Origin: JANPLD01 sp031426355
GTDB lineage: Bacteria; Pseudomonadota; Alphaproteobacteria; Rickettsiales; UBA8987
Length of the DNA stretch: 64,000 nt
Assembly (NCBI GenBank): GCA_031426355.1
Contig: JANPLD010000068.1
Span: 1-64,000 of the forward strand
Direction: 5' to 3'
Below the pieces are notes generated by a model that saw only the letters and a list, made by a program, of their open reading frames with translations, ran no database searches and was not told the DNA's origin. The position numbers and the translations under genes were made by a program. Positions 1 through 7,689 of this stretch are shown in pieces (the stretch's first letter is position 1; each line of letters begins with the position of its first letter).

Positions 1-22
1 TACCAGGCTGCGCTACGCTCCG
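1..22 (-). tRNA. tRNA-Pro, 5' part only (cut by window edge)
   Basis: On the minus strand the sequence reads CGGAGCG-TA-GCGC-AGCCTGGTA from position 22 down to 1. This matches the acceptor 5' strand, the two linker bases, the D-stem and the start of the D-loop of bacterial tRNA-Pro, which typically begins CGG and carries GTAGCGCAGC. The anticodon and 3' half lie outside the window, so the identity rests on the 5' end only. Confidence 0.65.
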
Positions 23-100
23 AAACCATAGCTAACGTGATATTTATTAGCTAAGAGCCTGCTAATTAACAGCTTTATATCCATTGTAAAGACTTTTCAG

Positions 101-129
101 TTGGAAAGAGCTTCAATTTCTGGTATAAT
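101..129 (+). promoter_or_regulatory. Sigma-70-type promoter ahead of DUF465/purE
   Basis: TTGGAA at 101-106 and TATAAT at 124-129 are separated by 17 bp, and TG at 121-122 adds an extended -10. Transcription would start near 136 and read through the DUF465 gene into purE. Confidence 0.65.
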
Positions 130-191
130 GGCCGTCCTTAAGCCTGAGACACGATGTCACAAAGCTTTTTAAAATTTTGAATATATATCTT

Positions 192-386
192 ATGGAAGAA
201 GAGAGAAAACTTAAGCAGAAAATCGCTATGCTCCAAGATGAACACCGAGGCCTTGACTTAAGGATATCATCAAATATTCCTGCTATTAATATGCTGGAGT
301 TACAAAGACTTAAAAAACATAAGCTGGCACTTAAAGATGAGATATCCAGACTTTCTTCATTCCTCTATCCAGATATAATTGCATAA
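192..386 (+). CDS. DUF465 (YdcH-like) small helical protein
   Basis: A 64-residue helical protein. The pattern LKxKxxxLQxEHRxLDxxI, then LQRLKKHKLALKDEI and a C-terminal PDIIA, is the hallmark of the DUF465/YdcH family, widespread in Alphaproteobacteria and of unknown function. I chose ATG 192 over the in-frame TTG at 177; neither has a strong ribosome-binding site. It is followed 11 bp later by purE and probably shares the promoter at 101-129. It is likely a short cytosolic coiled coil. Family assignment is confident; function is unknown. Confidence 0.85.
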   Translation: MEEERKLKQKIAMLQDEHRGLDLRISSNIPAINMLELQRLKKHKLALKDEISRLSSFLYPDIIA

Positions 387-397
387 TTAAATTCCAC

Positions 398-901
398 ATG
401 CCTAAAAAAAGTAAAATTGAGGCAAAGCCTCTGGTTTCCGTAATAATGGGAAGCAAAAGTGATTTTGAAACCCTGAAGAATGGCTGTGACATTCTTGATG
501 AGTTCGGCGTTGCGAGTGAAGTTCTGGTAGTGTCTGCACACAGAACACCTGACAGGATGTATGAATTTGCCAAAAATGCCAAGAAACGCGGTATACAAGT
601 TATAATTGCCGGCGCGGGTGGCGCGGCGCATCTGCCGGGAATGGTTGCGGCGCTTACGACTTTGCCGGTTCTAGGTGTTCCAGTACAAAGTAAAAGCCTC
701 AAAGGGATTGATAGCTTGCTTTCAATTGCGCAAATGCCAGCGGGAATTCCGGTCGGGTCACTTGCAATAGGTGAAGCGGGCGCAAAAAATGCCGCACTTC
801 TTGCAATTCAGATATTGGCACTTAATGATGTAAGCCTTGCCAGAAAGATAGAAAATTTCCGTAAAAAACAAACTGATAGTATAGCGCTTTCACCTAAATA
901 G
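398..901 (+). CDS. purE: N5-carboxyaminoimidazole ribonucleotide mutase PurE
   Basis: Class I PurE, 167 residues, the usual length. It moves the carboxylate of N5-CAIR to give CAIR in de novo purine synthesis. Visible motifs are GSKSD near the N-terminus, SAHRTPDRM with the catalytic histidine, and the glycine-rich AGAGGAAHLPGM stretch, followed by GVPVQS and QMPAGIPVG. purK, which makes its substrate and usually adjoins purE, is not in the window. De novo purine synthesis is absent from Rickettsia but present in Anaplasmataceae, so this is informative for lifestyle. Confidence 0.96.
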   Translation: MPKKSKIEAKPLVSVIMGSKSDFETLKNGCDILDEFGVASEVLVVSAHRTPDRMYEFAKNAKKRGIQVIIAGAGGAAHLPGMVAALTTLPVLGVPVQSKSLKGIDSLLSIAQMPAGIPVGSLAIGEAGAKNAALLAIQILALNDVSLARKIENFRKKQTDSIALSPK

Positions 902-958
902 ACCCCAGATAGTTTAAATTTTAATAAAGAGTATTATATTACTAAATGGTAATTGATA

Positions 959-967
959 TGCTATAAT
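959..967 (+). promoter_or_regulatory. Extended -10 promoter element
   Basis: TGCTATAAT (TG 959-960, TATAAT 962-967) lies 26 bp before ATG 993. No convincing -35 hexamer is present at normal spacing, so this would be an extended -10 promoter for the operon starting with the LON-domain gene. Confidence 0.45.
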
Positions 968-992
968 CCTGAAAAATTAAATCTTGGAAGCA

Positions 993-1691
993 ATGTTTAA
1001 TGACCTTAATATAAAAAGGGAAAATCTCCCTTCCTCAATACCGGTATTCCCACTTAGCGGAGCATTACTTTTACCGGGTATAGAACTGCCTTTAAATATT
1101 TTTGAGCCGCGCTATGTGAAAATGATAGATGACGCACTTTCTGAAAAGAAAATGATCGGCATAATTCAGCCGCAGCAAACTATAATGGCTAAAATATCGC
1201 GCGGGAAACCTTTGTATAAAACAGGTTGCGCGGGGAAAATAAGGGCGTTCAATGAAACTGATGATGGCAGATATCTAATAGTTCTTTCTGGGATCAGCAG
1301 GTTTGAGATAGAAGAAGAGATACCAACTATACGTGGTTACAGAAGGTTTCAGGTTAAGTGGGATAACTTCACTGATGATTTTAATATCAAAGATGAGTGG
1401 AAAAATTTTACCTCTGAAATTAATAGGAAAGATCTTTTTGAGAAAATAGACGGTTACCTTAAAAAAAATAACTATCATGGGAGTCTTGCGGGACTTAACG
1501 GTTTTGGCGATGTTGACGATGGGTTTATCATTGATTTTCTTTCATCTTACCTACCTTTCACGCCGGAGGAAAAACAATTGTTTTTGGAAGCAAAAAATGT
1601 GGCGGAACGCGCAAACCTAATGTATAAAGTGCTTGGAATTGCTGAGATTGAAGCTCAATATACCAACAATAACCTTACAACGTTACACTAA
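993..1691 (+). CDS. LON peptidase N-terminal (substrate-binding) domain protein
   Basis: A 232-residue protein matching the stand-alone LON substrate-binding domain family. It starts with the typical IPVFPLSGALLLPG segment followed by LPLNIFEPRYVKM. The Lon ATPase and protease domains are absent, as in the short alphaproteobacterial family; these proteins are of uncertain function, perhaps adaptor-like. I prefer ATG 993 to the upstream TTG 984. It is the first gene of a tightly spaced run to 2922. Confidence 0.88.
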   Translation: MFNDLNIKRENLPSSIPVFPLSGALLLPGIELPLNIFEPRYVKMIDDALSEKKMIGIIQPQQTIMAKISRGKPLYKTGCAGKIRAFNETDDGRYLIVLSGISRFEIEEEIPTIRGYRRFQVKWDNFTDDFNIKDEWKNFTSEINRKDLFEKIDGYLKKNNYHGSLAGLNGFGDVDDGFIIDFLSSYLPFTPEEKQLFLEAKNVAERANLMYKVLGIAEIEAQYTNNNLTTLH

Positions 1692-1706
1692 TTAAGTATT
1701 GATCAT

Positions 1707-1895
1707 ATGAACCATACTATTTTCTTTATCGCAGGAATTTTTATGCTGCTTACATTATTTGTATGCACGGCAGGAATAGTATTGATGGCATCTGGCGGGG
1801 AACTTAACAGAAAATATGGTACAAGGTTAATGAGCGCTAGGGTTACATTGCAGGGTATCTCTATTTTGCTAATAGCACTGGCATTCGCTTCTTAA
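1707..1895 (+). CDS. HIG1-like twin-transmembrane protein
   Basis: A 62-residue protein with two hydrophobic helices (about 3-27 and 45-61) joined by a loop GGELNRKYGTRLMSARVTLQG. The spacing of arginines and glutamine (MxxRVxxQ) fits the HIG1 domain family, small inner-membrane proteins related to mitochondrial respiratory supercomplex factors. It sits 15 bp after the LON-domain gene. A role in respiration is inferred from the family only. Confidence 0.72.
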   Translation: MNHTIFFIAGIFMLLTLFVCTAGIVLMASGGELNRKYGTRLMSARVTLQGISILLIALAFAS

Positions 1896-1904
1896 GCAAT
1901 ATTT

Positions 1905-2309
1905 ATGCCTTATATAACGATCATCACATCTGGAATCTGCGGGCTGGTTTTTGTAGCGCTTTCGCTAAATGTTATTCTGTTCAGAAAGAATAATCGAATT
2001 GCTTATGGTAATGGCAATAATGATATTCTTAACAGAAAGATAAGGGCGCATGGTAATTTTGCAGAATATGTTCCTTTCTGTTTGTTCAGTCTGCTTATAA
2101 CAGAAATTACATCCACACCTTTATTTGTAACCATAATTTTAGCGGCACTTCTTGTTATCGCCAGACTTATTCATGCTTATGGGGTTCTTGTATCAGAATC
2201 CAATAAAAAATTCCTGCCAAGGATGATCGGGATGATATTAACATTATCAGTTCTGATGATAACCTCTGTTATTAACATATACATGGCCGTATCTAACTTA
2301 ACTTTCTAA
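1905..2309 (+). CDS. MAPEG family membrane protein
   Basis: A 134-residue protein with about four hydrophobic segments. The signature KIRAHGNFAEYVP after the first transmembrane helix and ARLIHAYG later are diagnostic of MAPEG, the family of membrane-associated glutathione/eicosanoid-metabolism proteins. Bacterial members often show glutathione transferase-like activity, but the substrate here is unknown. It begins 9 bp after the HIG1-like gene and ends one base before the rsmG start, so the genes are co-transcribed. Confidence 0.9.
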   Translation: MPYITIITSGICGLVFVALSLNVILFRKNNRIAYGNGNNDILNRKIRAHGNFAEYVPFCLFSLLITEITSTPLFVTIILAALLVIARLIHAYGVLVSESNKKFLPRMIGMILTLSVLMITSVINIYMAVSNLTF

Positions 2310-2310
2310 C

Positions 2311-2922
2311 GTGAATAATTTTTCCCCAGATTTCCTTTCAAAACTCGAAGAGTATGAGAATTTTGTGCTCGAAACGAACCAGATACATAATCTGATCTCC
2401 CCTTCTACCGAGAAAGATATAAGAACGCGCCATAGTTTAGACAGCCTGGAAATAATTCAATATTTTCCTAATTTTAAAAATGATAAAAATATTATCTGCG
2501 ATCTTGGAAGTGGTGCCGGCTTTCCATCTATTACTACTGCGTTATATTTTAAATATGAGAAGGCGGTCGCGGGTTTAAAAGTTATTGCCTATGAATCTGT
2601 AGGTAAAAAATGCAGGTTCCTTGAGGAGTGTAAAACCAGGTTAAGGCTTGATAATTTTGAAGTAAGAAATGTCAGGATAGAATCAGAAAAGACTATTAAA
2701 GCAGATTTTATTACGGCAAGAGCTTATTCGGCGTTAGAAAATATTTTCGCGGTATCGAAAGGGTTTTTAAAACGTGATACCAAATTCATTTTACATAAGG
2801 GCGCTAAAATTGAAGAGGAATTAAAGATCGCGAAGAACAGATTTAAATTCCATTATAAAATAGAGAAAAATTCGACATCAGAAGGCGTTATTGTACTTGC
2901 GGAAGACGTCAAAAATAAATAG
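2311..2922 (+). CDS. rsmG: 16S rRNA (guanine527-N7)-methyltransferase RsmG
   Basis: A 203-residue RsmG/GidB homologue that methylates G527 of 16S rRNA using SAM. Residues about 70-78 carry the SAM-binding motif CDLGSGAGFPS; N-terminal TRHSLDSLEII and internal ITARAYSAL are typical of the family. Translation begins at GTG 2311, directly after the MAPEG stop codon, so coupling is likely. rsmG often lies beside mnmG/parA; here it sits at the end of an unrelated small-gene operon. Confidence 0.94.
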   Translation: MNNFSPDFLSKLEEYENFVLETNQIHNLISPSTEKDIRTRHSLDSLEIIQYFPNFKNDKNIICDLGSGAGFPSITTALYFKYEKAVAGLKVIAYESVGKKCRFLEECKTRLRLDNFEVRNVRIESEKTIKADFITARAYSALENIFAVSKGFLKRDTKFILHKGAKIEEELKIAKNRFKFHYKIEKNSTSEGVIVLAEDVKNK

Positions 2923-2960
2923 TCTTAGGCCATAATTATCAAAATTAAATTGGCACAGCC

Positions 2961-4490
2961 ATGAAATCACCAGTAGTAAAAGTATTAGAAGAAAAACGCA
3001 GGGCCGCGAGAATGGGCGGCGGACAGAAACGTATTGATGCGCAGCATGAACGCGGCAAGCTTACTGCACGTGAACGTATTGAGGTTCTTTTAGACCCTGA
3101 TTCATTTGAGGAATATGGAATGTTCGTTGAGCATCGCCAGCATAATTTTGGTATGGCGGATAATAAGACCCCGGGTGATGGTGTTATAACAGGGCAAGGT
3201 ACTATTAACGGAAGGCTGGCATTTGTTTATTCACAGGATTTTACCGTTCTCGGCGGTTCCATGAGTGAAGCTAACGCAGGTAAAATATGCAAGATAATGG
3301 ATCTTGCAGCGAAAGTTGGCGCGCCGGTTATTGGTATAAATGATTCAGGTGGAGCAAGGATCCAGGAAGGTGTTGATTCACTGGCGGGATATGGCGAAAT
3401 ATTCCAGCGTAACGTAGACTATTCAGGTGTTGTGCCACAAATTTCACTTATTATGGGGCCATGCGCAGGTGGTGCGGTCTACTCCCCTGCCCTTACTGAT
3501 TTTACTTTCATGGTACGTAATTCATCTTACATGTTCGTGACGGGGCCTGATGTTGTAAAAACCGTTACACATGAAGATGTAACACAGGAAGAACTTGGCG
3601 GCGCGATAATACATACTACAAAAACAGGTGTGTCTGACAGGTCTTTTGCAAATGATATTGATGCGCTTCTGCAAACAAGAAGGCTGCTTAACTTCCTTCC
3701 GCTTTGCAATAATGGCATGATACCTTACCGCGAAACGCTTGACCCTGCAGATAGGATCGATCTTTCACTAAATACTTTAATCCCTGATAACCCGAATAAG
3801 CCTTACGATATGAAGCAGCTTATTTTGAGTGTTATTGATGAAGGGGATTTCTTTGAAATTAAACCTGATTATGCACAGAATATAATTGTTGGATTCGGTA
3901 GAATGCAAGGCAGAACAGTTGGTTTTGTTGCTAACCAGCCGATGGTTCTGGCGGGTTGCCTGGATATTGACGCATCTGTAAAAGCGGCGCGTTTCATACG
4001 TTTCTGTGATGCTTATGAGATCCCTATAGTTACATTTATTGACGTACCGGGCTTCTTACCGGGTATCTCGCAGGAACATCATGGGATAATCAAGCACGGC
4101 GCGAAACTTCTTTATGCTTATGCGGAAGCATCCGTTCCAAAGATAAGCGTTATTACACGTAAGGCTTATGGAGGCGCATATATAGTAATGAACTCCAAAC
4201 ATTTACGCGGTGATGTGAATTATGCGTGGGCTAATGCAGAGATCGCAGTGATGGGAGCTGAAGGTGCATCTAAAATTCTCCATAGGGATCAAGAAGGTGA
4301 AGCACTTAAAGAAAAAGAACGTGAATATAAGGAAAAATTCGCGAATCCTTTCTACGCAGCCTCAAGGGGTTATATTGATGATGTTATCCGCCCGCAGAAT
4401 ACTCGCTGGAGGATATGCCACGCGCTTACGCTTCTTTATAAAAAGAAGAACCAGAAACCTTGGAAAAAGCACGATAACATGCCACTCTGA
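2961..4490 (+). CDS. pccB: Propionyl-CoA carboxylase beta subunit
   Basis: A 509-residue biotin-dependent acyl-CoA carboxyltransferase. The N-terminal half has HERGKLTARERIEVLLDPDSFEE and the oxyanion region GGARIQEGVDSLAGYGEIFQ; the C-terminal half has the second crotonase-like domain with DVPGFLPG and GGAYIVMNSKHL. These match PccB rather than AccD. It forms methylmalonyl-CoA with a biotin-carrying alpha subunit, which is not in the window. ligA starts 8 bp downstream, an uncommon neighbour. Confidence 0.94.
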   Translation: MKSPVVKVLEEKRRAARMGGGQKRIDAQHERGKLTARERIEVLLDPDSFEEYGMFVEHRQHNFGMADNKTPGDGVITGQGTINGRLAFVYSQDFTVLGGSMSEANAGKICKIMDLAAKVGAPVIGINDSGGARIQEGVDSLAGYGEIFQRNVDYSGVVPQISLIMGPCAGGAVYSPALTDFTFMVRNSSYMFVTGPDVVKTVTHEDVTQEELGGAIIHTTKTGVSDRSFANDIDALLQTRRLLNFLPLCNNGMIPYRETLDPADRIDLSLNTLIPDNPNKPYDMKQLILSVIDEGDFFEIKPDYAQNIIVGFGRMQGRTVGFVANQPMVLAGCLDIDASVKAARFIRFCDAYEIPIVTFIDVPGFLPGISQEHHGIIKHGAKLLYAYAEASVPKISVITRKAYGGAYIVMNSKHLRGDVNYAWANAEIAVMGAEGASKILHRDQEGEALKEKEREYKEKFANPFYAASRGYIDDVIRPQNTRWRICHALTLLYKKKNQKPWKKHDNMPL

Positions 4491-4498
4491 ACATAATT

Positions 4499-6541
4499 AT
4501 GTTCGATGTTAAATTTAAAATTGAAGAGTTAAAAGCTCAGATAAGGCATCATAATGAAAAATATTATCAGGATGAAAAGCCTGAAATATCTGATGCTGAA
4601 TATGATAAGTTAATGATAGAGCTGCAAAAGCTTGAAACGGAAAATCCTGAACTTTTAACTGCTGACAGCCCGACACAGAAGGTTGGCGCAAAACCTCTTG
4701 AGAAATTCGAAAAGGTGAGGCATGCAAAGCCGATGCTTTCGCTTGGTAATGCTTTTTCGATAGAAGATGTTTCAGATTTTCTAACACGCGCGAAAAAATT
4801 TCTGGGAATTGATGATGCAGAAAATACAGAGGTTTTCTGCGAGCCGAAAATTGACGGGCTTTCATTTACTGCAAGATATGAGAATGGAAAACTGGTTCTA
4901 GCAGCAACACGTGGCGATGGAGAAGAAGGAGAAAATGTTACGCAGAATATTTCAACGATCCATTCTTTACCAAAAAATTTAAAAAGAAATTTCCCTCAAA
5001 TTTTAGAAGTTCGTGGAGAAATTTATTTAAGCCATAAAGAGTTTGAAAGAATAAATAAGGAAAGGCTAGAAGAAGGTGATGAGGTTTTTGCTAACCCCAG
5101 AAATGCTGCCTCTGGAAGCATACGGCAACTAGATTCCGAAATAACGAAAAGCCGAAGGCTTCAATATTTTGTATATGGATGGGGTGAGGTTTCAGAAGAA
5201 AAATGGAATTCCCAAAGTGAGGCGATTGAATATTTTAAGGAATCGGGATTTACAATTAATGAGAGATCAAAACTCCGCAGAAATATTTCGGAGATAGAGG
5301 AATATTATAAAAATCTATATGAATTAAGGCCTGATCTTGATTATGATATTGATGGGCTGGTTTATAAAATAAATTCAATAAAATTACAGGAGAGGCTTGG
5401 GTTTGTAGCGCGCGCGCCAAGATGGGCGATCGCTCATAAATTCCCAGCCGAACAAGGTAAAACGAAAATTGAAGATATTACAATTCAAGTTGGCAGAACT
5501 GGCGCGTTAACTCCAGTTGCTGAACTAACCCCGATAAATATTGGCGGTGTATTAGTGAAACGTGCGACACTTCATAATCGTGATGAAATAGAACGTAAGG
5601 ATATACGCATAGGTGATACGGTAGTTTTGCAGCGCGCGGGTGATGTTATTCCGCAAGTGGTTTCAGTTGATCTGGAAAAAAGAACAGATAGCAAAGAATT
5701 TACTTTCCCGGATAAATGCCCGGTTTGTAGTTCCCCGGCAGTAAGGGAAAATGATGATGCGGTAACGCGTTGTAGTGGCGGGATATCATGTGCGGCGCAA
5801 GCAGTAGAATATCTTAAACATTTTATTTCACGTGATGCTTTTGATATTGAAGGGCTTGGCAAAAAACAGGTAGAGAAGTTCTATGAAAAAGAAATTTTAA
5901 GGGAACCTGCCGATATTTTTACTCTGGAAGAACGCAATAATGAAATACATTTAGAAAAGTGGGAAGGGTATGGTGAAACTTCTGTTACGAAGTTATTTGC
6001 ATCTATAAATACTCGAAGAAAAATTGGCGTGGATAAATTTATCTATTCACTGGGAATCAGGCATATTGGGCAAGAAAACGCGAAGCTGCTAGCAAAAAAT
6101 TATATTTCATTTCAGGAATTTTTTGAAAGTGCAAAGAAAATAAATGATATAGCTTTCGCTGAATATAATGAAATGCTTAATATTGACGGGCTTGGGGAAA
6201 AGATAATTAGATCGGTTGCGTTATTTTTCTCAAATGAAAAACATATTAAGATAGTTGAAAATCTTCTGAGACAAATTGAAGTTGAAGATTTTAAAAAATC
6301 TGAGAATTCAGATTCGGAGTTAGCAGGTAAATCTATAATATTTACAGGTACTTTAGCAAAGCTTACACGTGCTGAAGCCAAGGCAATGGCCGAAAAAGCA
6401 GGGGCTAAAGTTGTTTCAGCAATATCTTCAAAGACAGATTACCTGATCGCAGGAGAAGATGCAGGAAGTAAGCTTAAAAAAGCAACACAACTTGAAATAA
6501 AAATAATCAGCGAAGATGAGTTTTTAACCCTGATTTCCTAA
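4499..6541 (+). CDS. ligA: NAD-dependent DNA ligase LigA
   Basis: A 680-residue bacterial LigA, full length. The adenylation lysine lies in EPKIDGLS (about residue 117). N-terminal HHNEKYYQ forms the NMN-binding Ia region. The OB fold is followed by a four-cysteine zinc finger (CPVC...C...C, about residues 410-435), helix-hairpin-helix repeats (DIEGLG, NIDGLG) and a C-terminal BRCT domain from about 600 (GKSIIFTGTL). It seals nicks during replication and repair. Its 3' end overlaps the convergent dnaQ by 18 bp. Confidence 0.97.
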   Translation: MFDVKFKIEELKAQIRHHNEKYYQDEKPEISDAEYDKLMIELQKLETENPELLTADSPTQKVGAKPLEKFEKVRHAKPMLSLGNAFSIEDVSDFLTRAKKFLGIDDAENTEVFCEPKIDGLSFTARYENGKLVLAATRGDGEEGENVTQNISTIHSLPKNLKRNFPQILEVRGEIYLSHKEFERINKERLEEGDEVFANPRNAASGSIRQLDSEITKSRRLQYFVYGWGEVSEEKWNSQSEAIEYFKESGFTINERSKLRRNISEIEEYYKNLYELRPDLDYDIDGLVYKINSIKLQERLGFVARAPRWAIAHKFPAEQGKTKIEDITIQVGRTGALTPVAELTPINIGGVLVKRATLHNRDEIERKDIRIGDTVVLQRAGDVIPQVVSVDLEKRTDSKEFTFPDKCPVCSSPAVRENDDAVTRCSGGISCAAQAVEYLKHFISRDAFDIEGLGKKQVEKFYEKEILREPADIFTLEERNNEIHLEKWEGYGETSVTKLFASINTRRKIGVDKFIYSLGIRHIGQENAKLLAKNYISFQEFFESAKKINDIAFAEYNEMLNIDGLGEKIIRSVALFFSNEKHIKIVENLLRQIEVEDFKKSENSDSELAGKSIIFTGTLAKLTRAEAKAMAEKAGAKVVSAISSKTDYLIAGEDAGSKLKKATQLEIKIISEDEFLTLIS

Positions 6542-7252
6542 ATATATCTTATCCCATAGGGAATTTTTTAAACTGCCGGCGAATTTTTTGTGGGCCGAAA
6601 GTTCATCGTCTGAAACATCAAATTTACGATAGGTAAAATCAACGCGTTCGATATTCATTTTATTTTTCTGCTTATCGGTTCTTTTGTCGGAGAGTTTTTC
6701 TGCTTCCTCTATCTCTTCGGTGAGGCTGATAGTATTTTGTCTGCCGCCCATCAATTCAAGGTAAACTGCTGCAAGTATCTCAGCATCTAAAAGCGCGCCA
6801 TGTTTATCACGATGGGAATTATCTACGCTGAACCTTTTACATAGTGCATCAAGGCTATTCTGCGCGCCGGGATATTTTTTGCGGGCATGTTTAAGTGTAC
6901 AGAAAACCTGTGTTTCCGGAATATCGGCTTTTTTAAGGTAAAAAAGCTCAGCATTGAGGAATTTCATATCGAAATCTGCGTTATGGATAACCAAGCGGGA
7001 ATCTCCAACGAATTCCAGAAATTCATCTGCTATCTTTTCAAAAATGGGTTTCTTGGTTACCATTTCATTAGTGATACCGTGGATGCGGGTAGCGTCAGGC
7101 CCGATCTCCCTTAAAGGATTGATATAGTGATGAAAAACCTTGCCGGTGGGCATGCGGTTAAAAACCTCAACACAGCCTATTTCTATAATGCGGTGGCCAT
7201 CTTTAGGGTCTAAACCGGTGGTCTCTGTGTCTAAAATAACCTCTCTTTCCAT
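6524..7252 (-). CDS. dnaQ: DNA polymerase III epsilon subunit (proofreading exonuclease)
   Basis: A 242-residue DEDDh exonuclease. Exo I is DTETTGLDP (residues 8-16); Exo II is VIHNADFDMKFLN; Exo III is HRDKHGALLDAEILA with the catalytic histidine and aspartate. The C-terminal tail, after about residue 180, is where the alpha-subunit-binding region lies in the family. It provides 3'-5' proofreading within the replicase. The gene ends inside the ligA 3' end, and its start is 24 bp from the CtrA box that faces virB3. Confidence 0.95.
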   Translation of the reverse strand: MEREVILDTETTGLDPKDGHRIIEIGCVEVFNRMPTGKVFHHYINPLREIGPDATRIHGITNEMVTKKPIFEKIADEFLEFVGDSRLVIHNADFDMKFLNAELFYLKKADIPETQVFCTLKHARKKYPGAQNSLDALCKRFSVDNSHRDKHGALLDAEILAAVYLELMGGRQNTISLTEEIEEAEKLSDKRTDKQKNKMNIERVDFTYRKFDVSDDELSAHKKFAGSLKNSLWDKIYLGNQG

Positions 7253-7276
7253 CTTTTCTTCCTAATTATAAAAATT

Positions 7277-7307
7277 TTAACCAATAATTAATAAAATATG
7301 ATATAAT
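7277..7307 (+). promoter_or_regulatory. CtrA box plus -10 promoter for the virB operon
   Basis: TTAA-CCAATAA-TTAA at 7277-7291 is a full CtrA recognition site (TTAA-N7-TTAA). A perfect TATAAT lies at 7302-7307, so the box covers the place where a -35 hexamer would be, as in CtrA-activated alphaproteobacterial promoters. Transcription would start near 7314, about 45 bases before virB3. The same layout occurs ahead of several orphan genes in this window. The site is also only 24 bp from the dnaQ start, so an effect on dnaQ cannot be excluded. Confidence 0.68.
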
Positions 7308-7358
7308 ATTATAGTATGAAATATAGTTGATATTCAATAAATTACTAAAAAAAATTGT

Positions 7359-7667
7359 ATGGCAAAAAGTGATGCAGGAAAGGTTCAGCGGGATCCATTG
7401 TTCTTGGCTCTGACCAGACCGCCTATGATATTTGGTGTAACATACTCATGGTTTGCGGTAAATTTCTTAACGTGGGTAATGGTTTTCGTTAATATAAAGG
7501 ATTTTGGTATCTGTATACCGGGGGCTTTCGCGTTGCATGGCGTTGGTTATTATTTATGCGCCTATGAACCGCGCTGGATGGAGATAGCAAAGATATGGGG
7601 GCTGACAGTTCCAACCTGCCTGAATAGATTTTATCACGGAAACACTTGTTCTTACGACCTATATTAA
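7359..7667 (+). CDS. virB3: Type IV secretion system protein VirB3
   Basis: A 102-residue inner-membrane T4SS subunit. The N-terminal RDPLFLALTRPPMIFGVTYS is the VirB3 signature, followed by two hydrophobic segments (about 27-45 and 50-70). VirB3 works with the VirB4 ATPase at the inner-membrane complex. It is the first gene of the virB3-virB4-virB6 operon, 22 bp ahead of virB4, and is preceded by a CtrA-type promoter. The gene order is that of the Rickettsiales vir homolog system. Confidence 0.93.
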   Translation: MAKSDAGKVQRDPLFLALTRPPMIFGVTYSWFAVNFLTWVMVFVNIKDFGICIPGAFALHGVGYYLCAYEPRWMEIAKIWGLTVPTCLNRFYHGNTCSYDLY

Positions 7668-7689
7668 GTTTAAGATTAAAGTTTGAATT

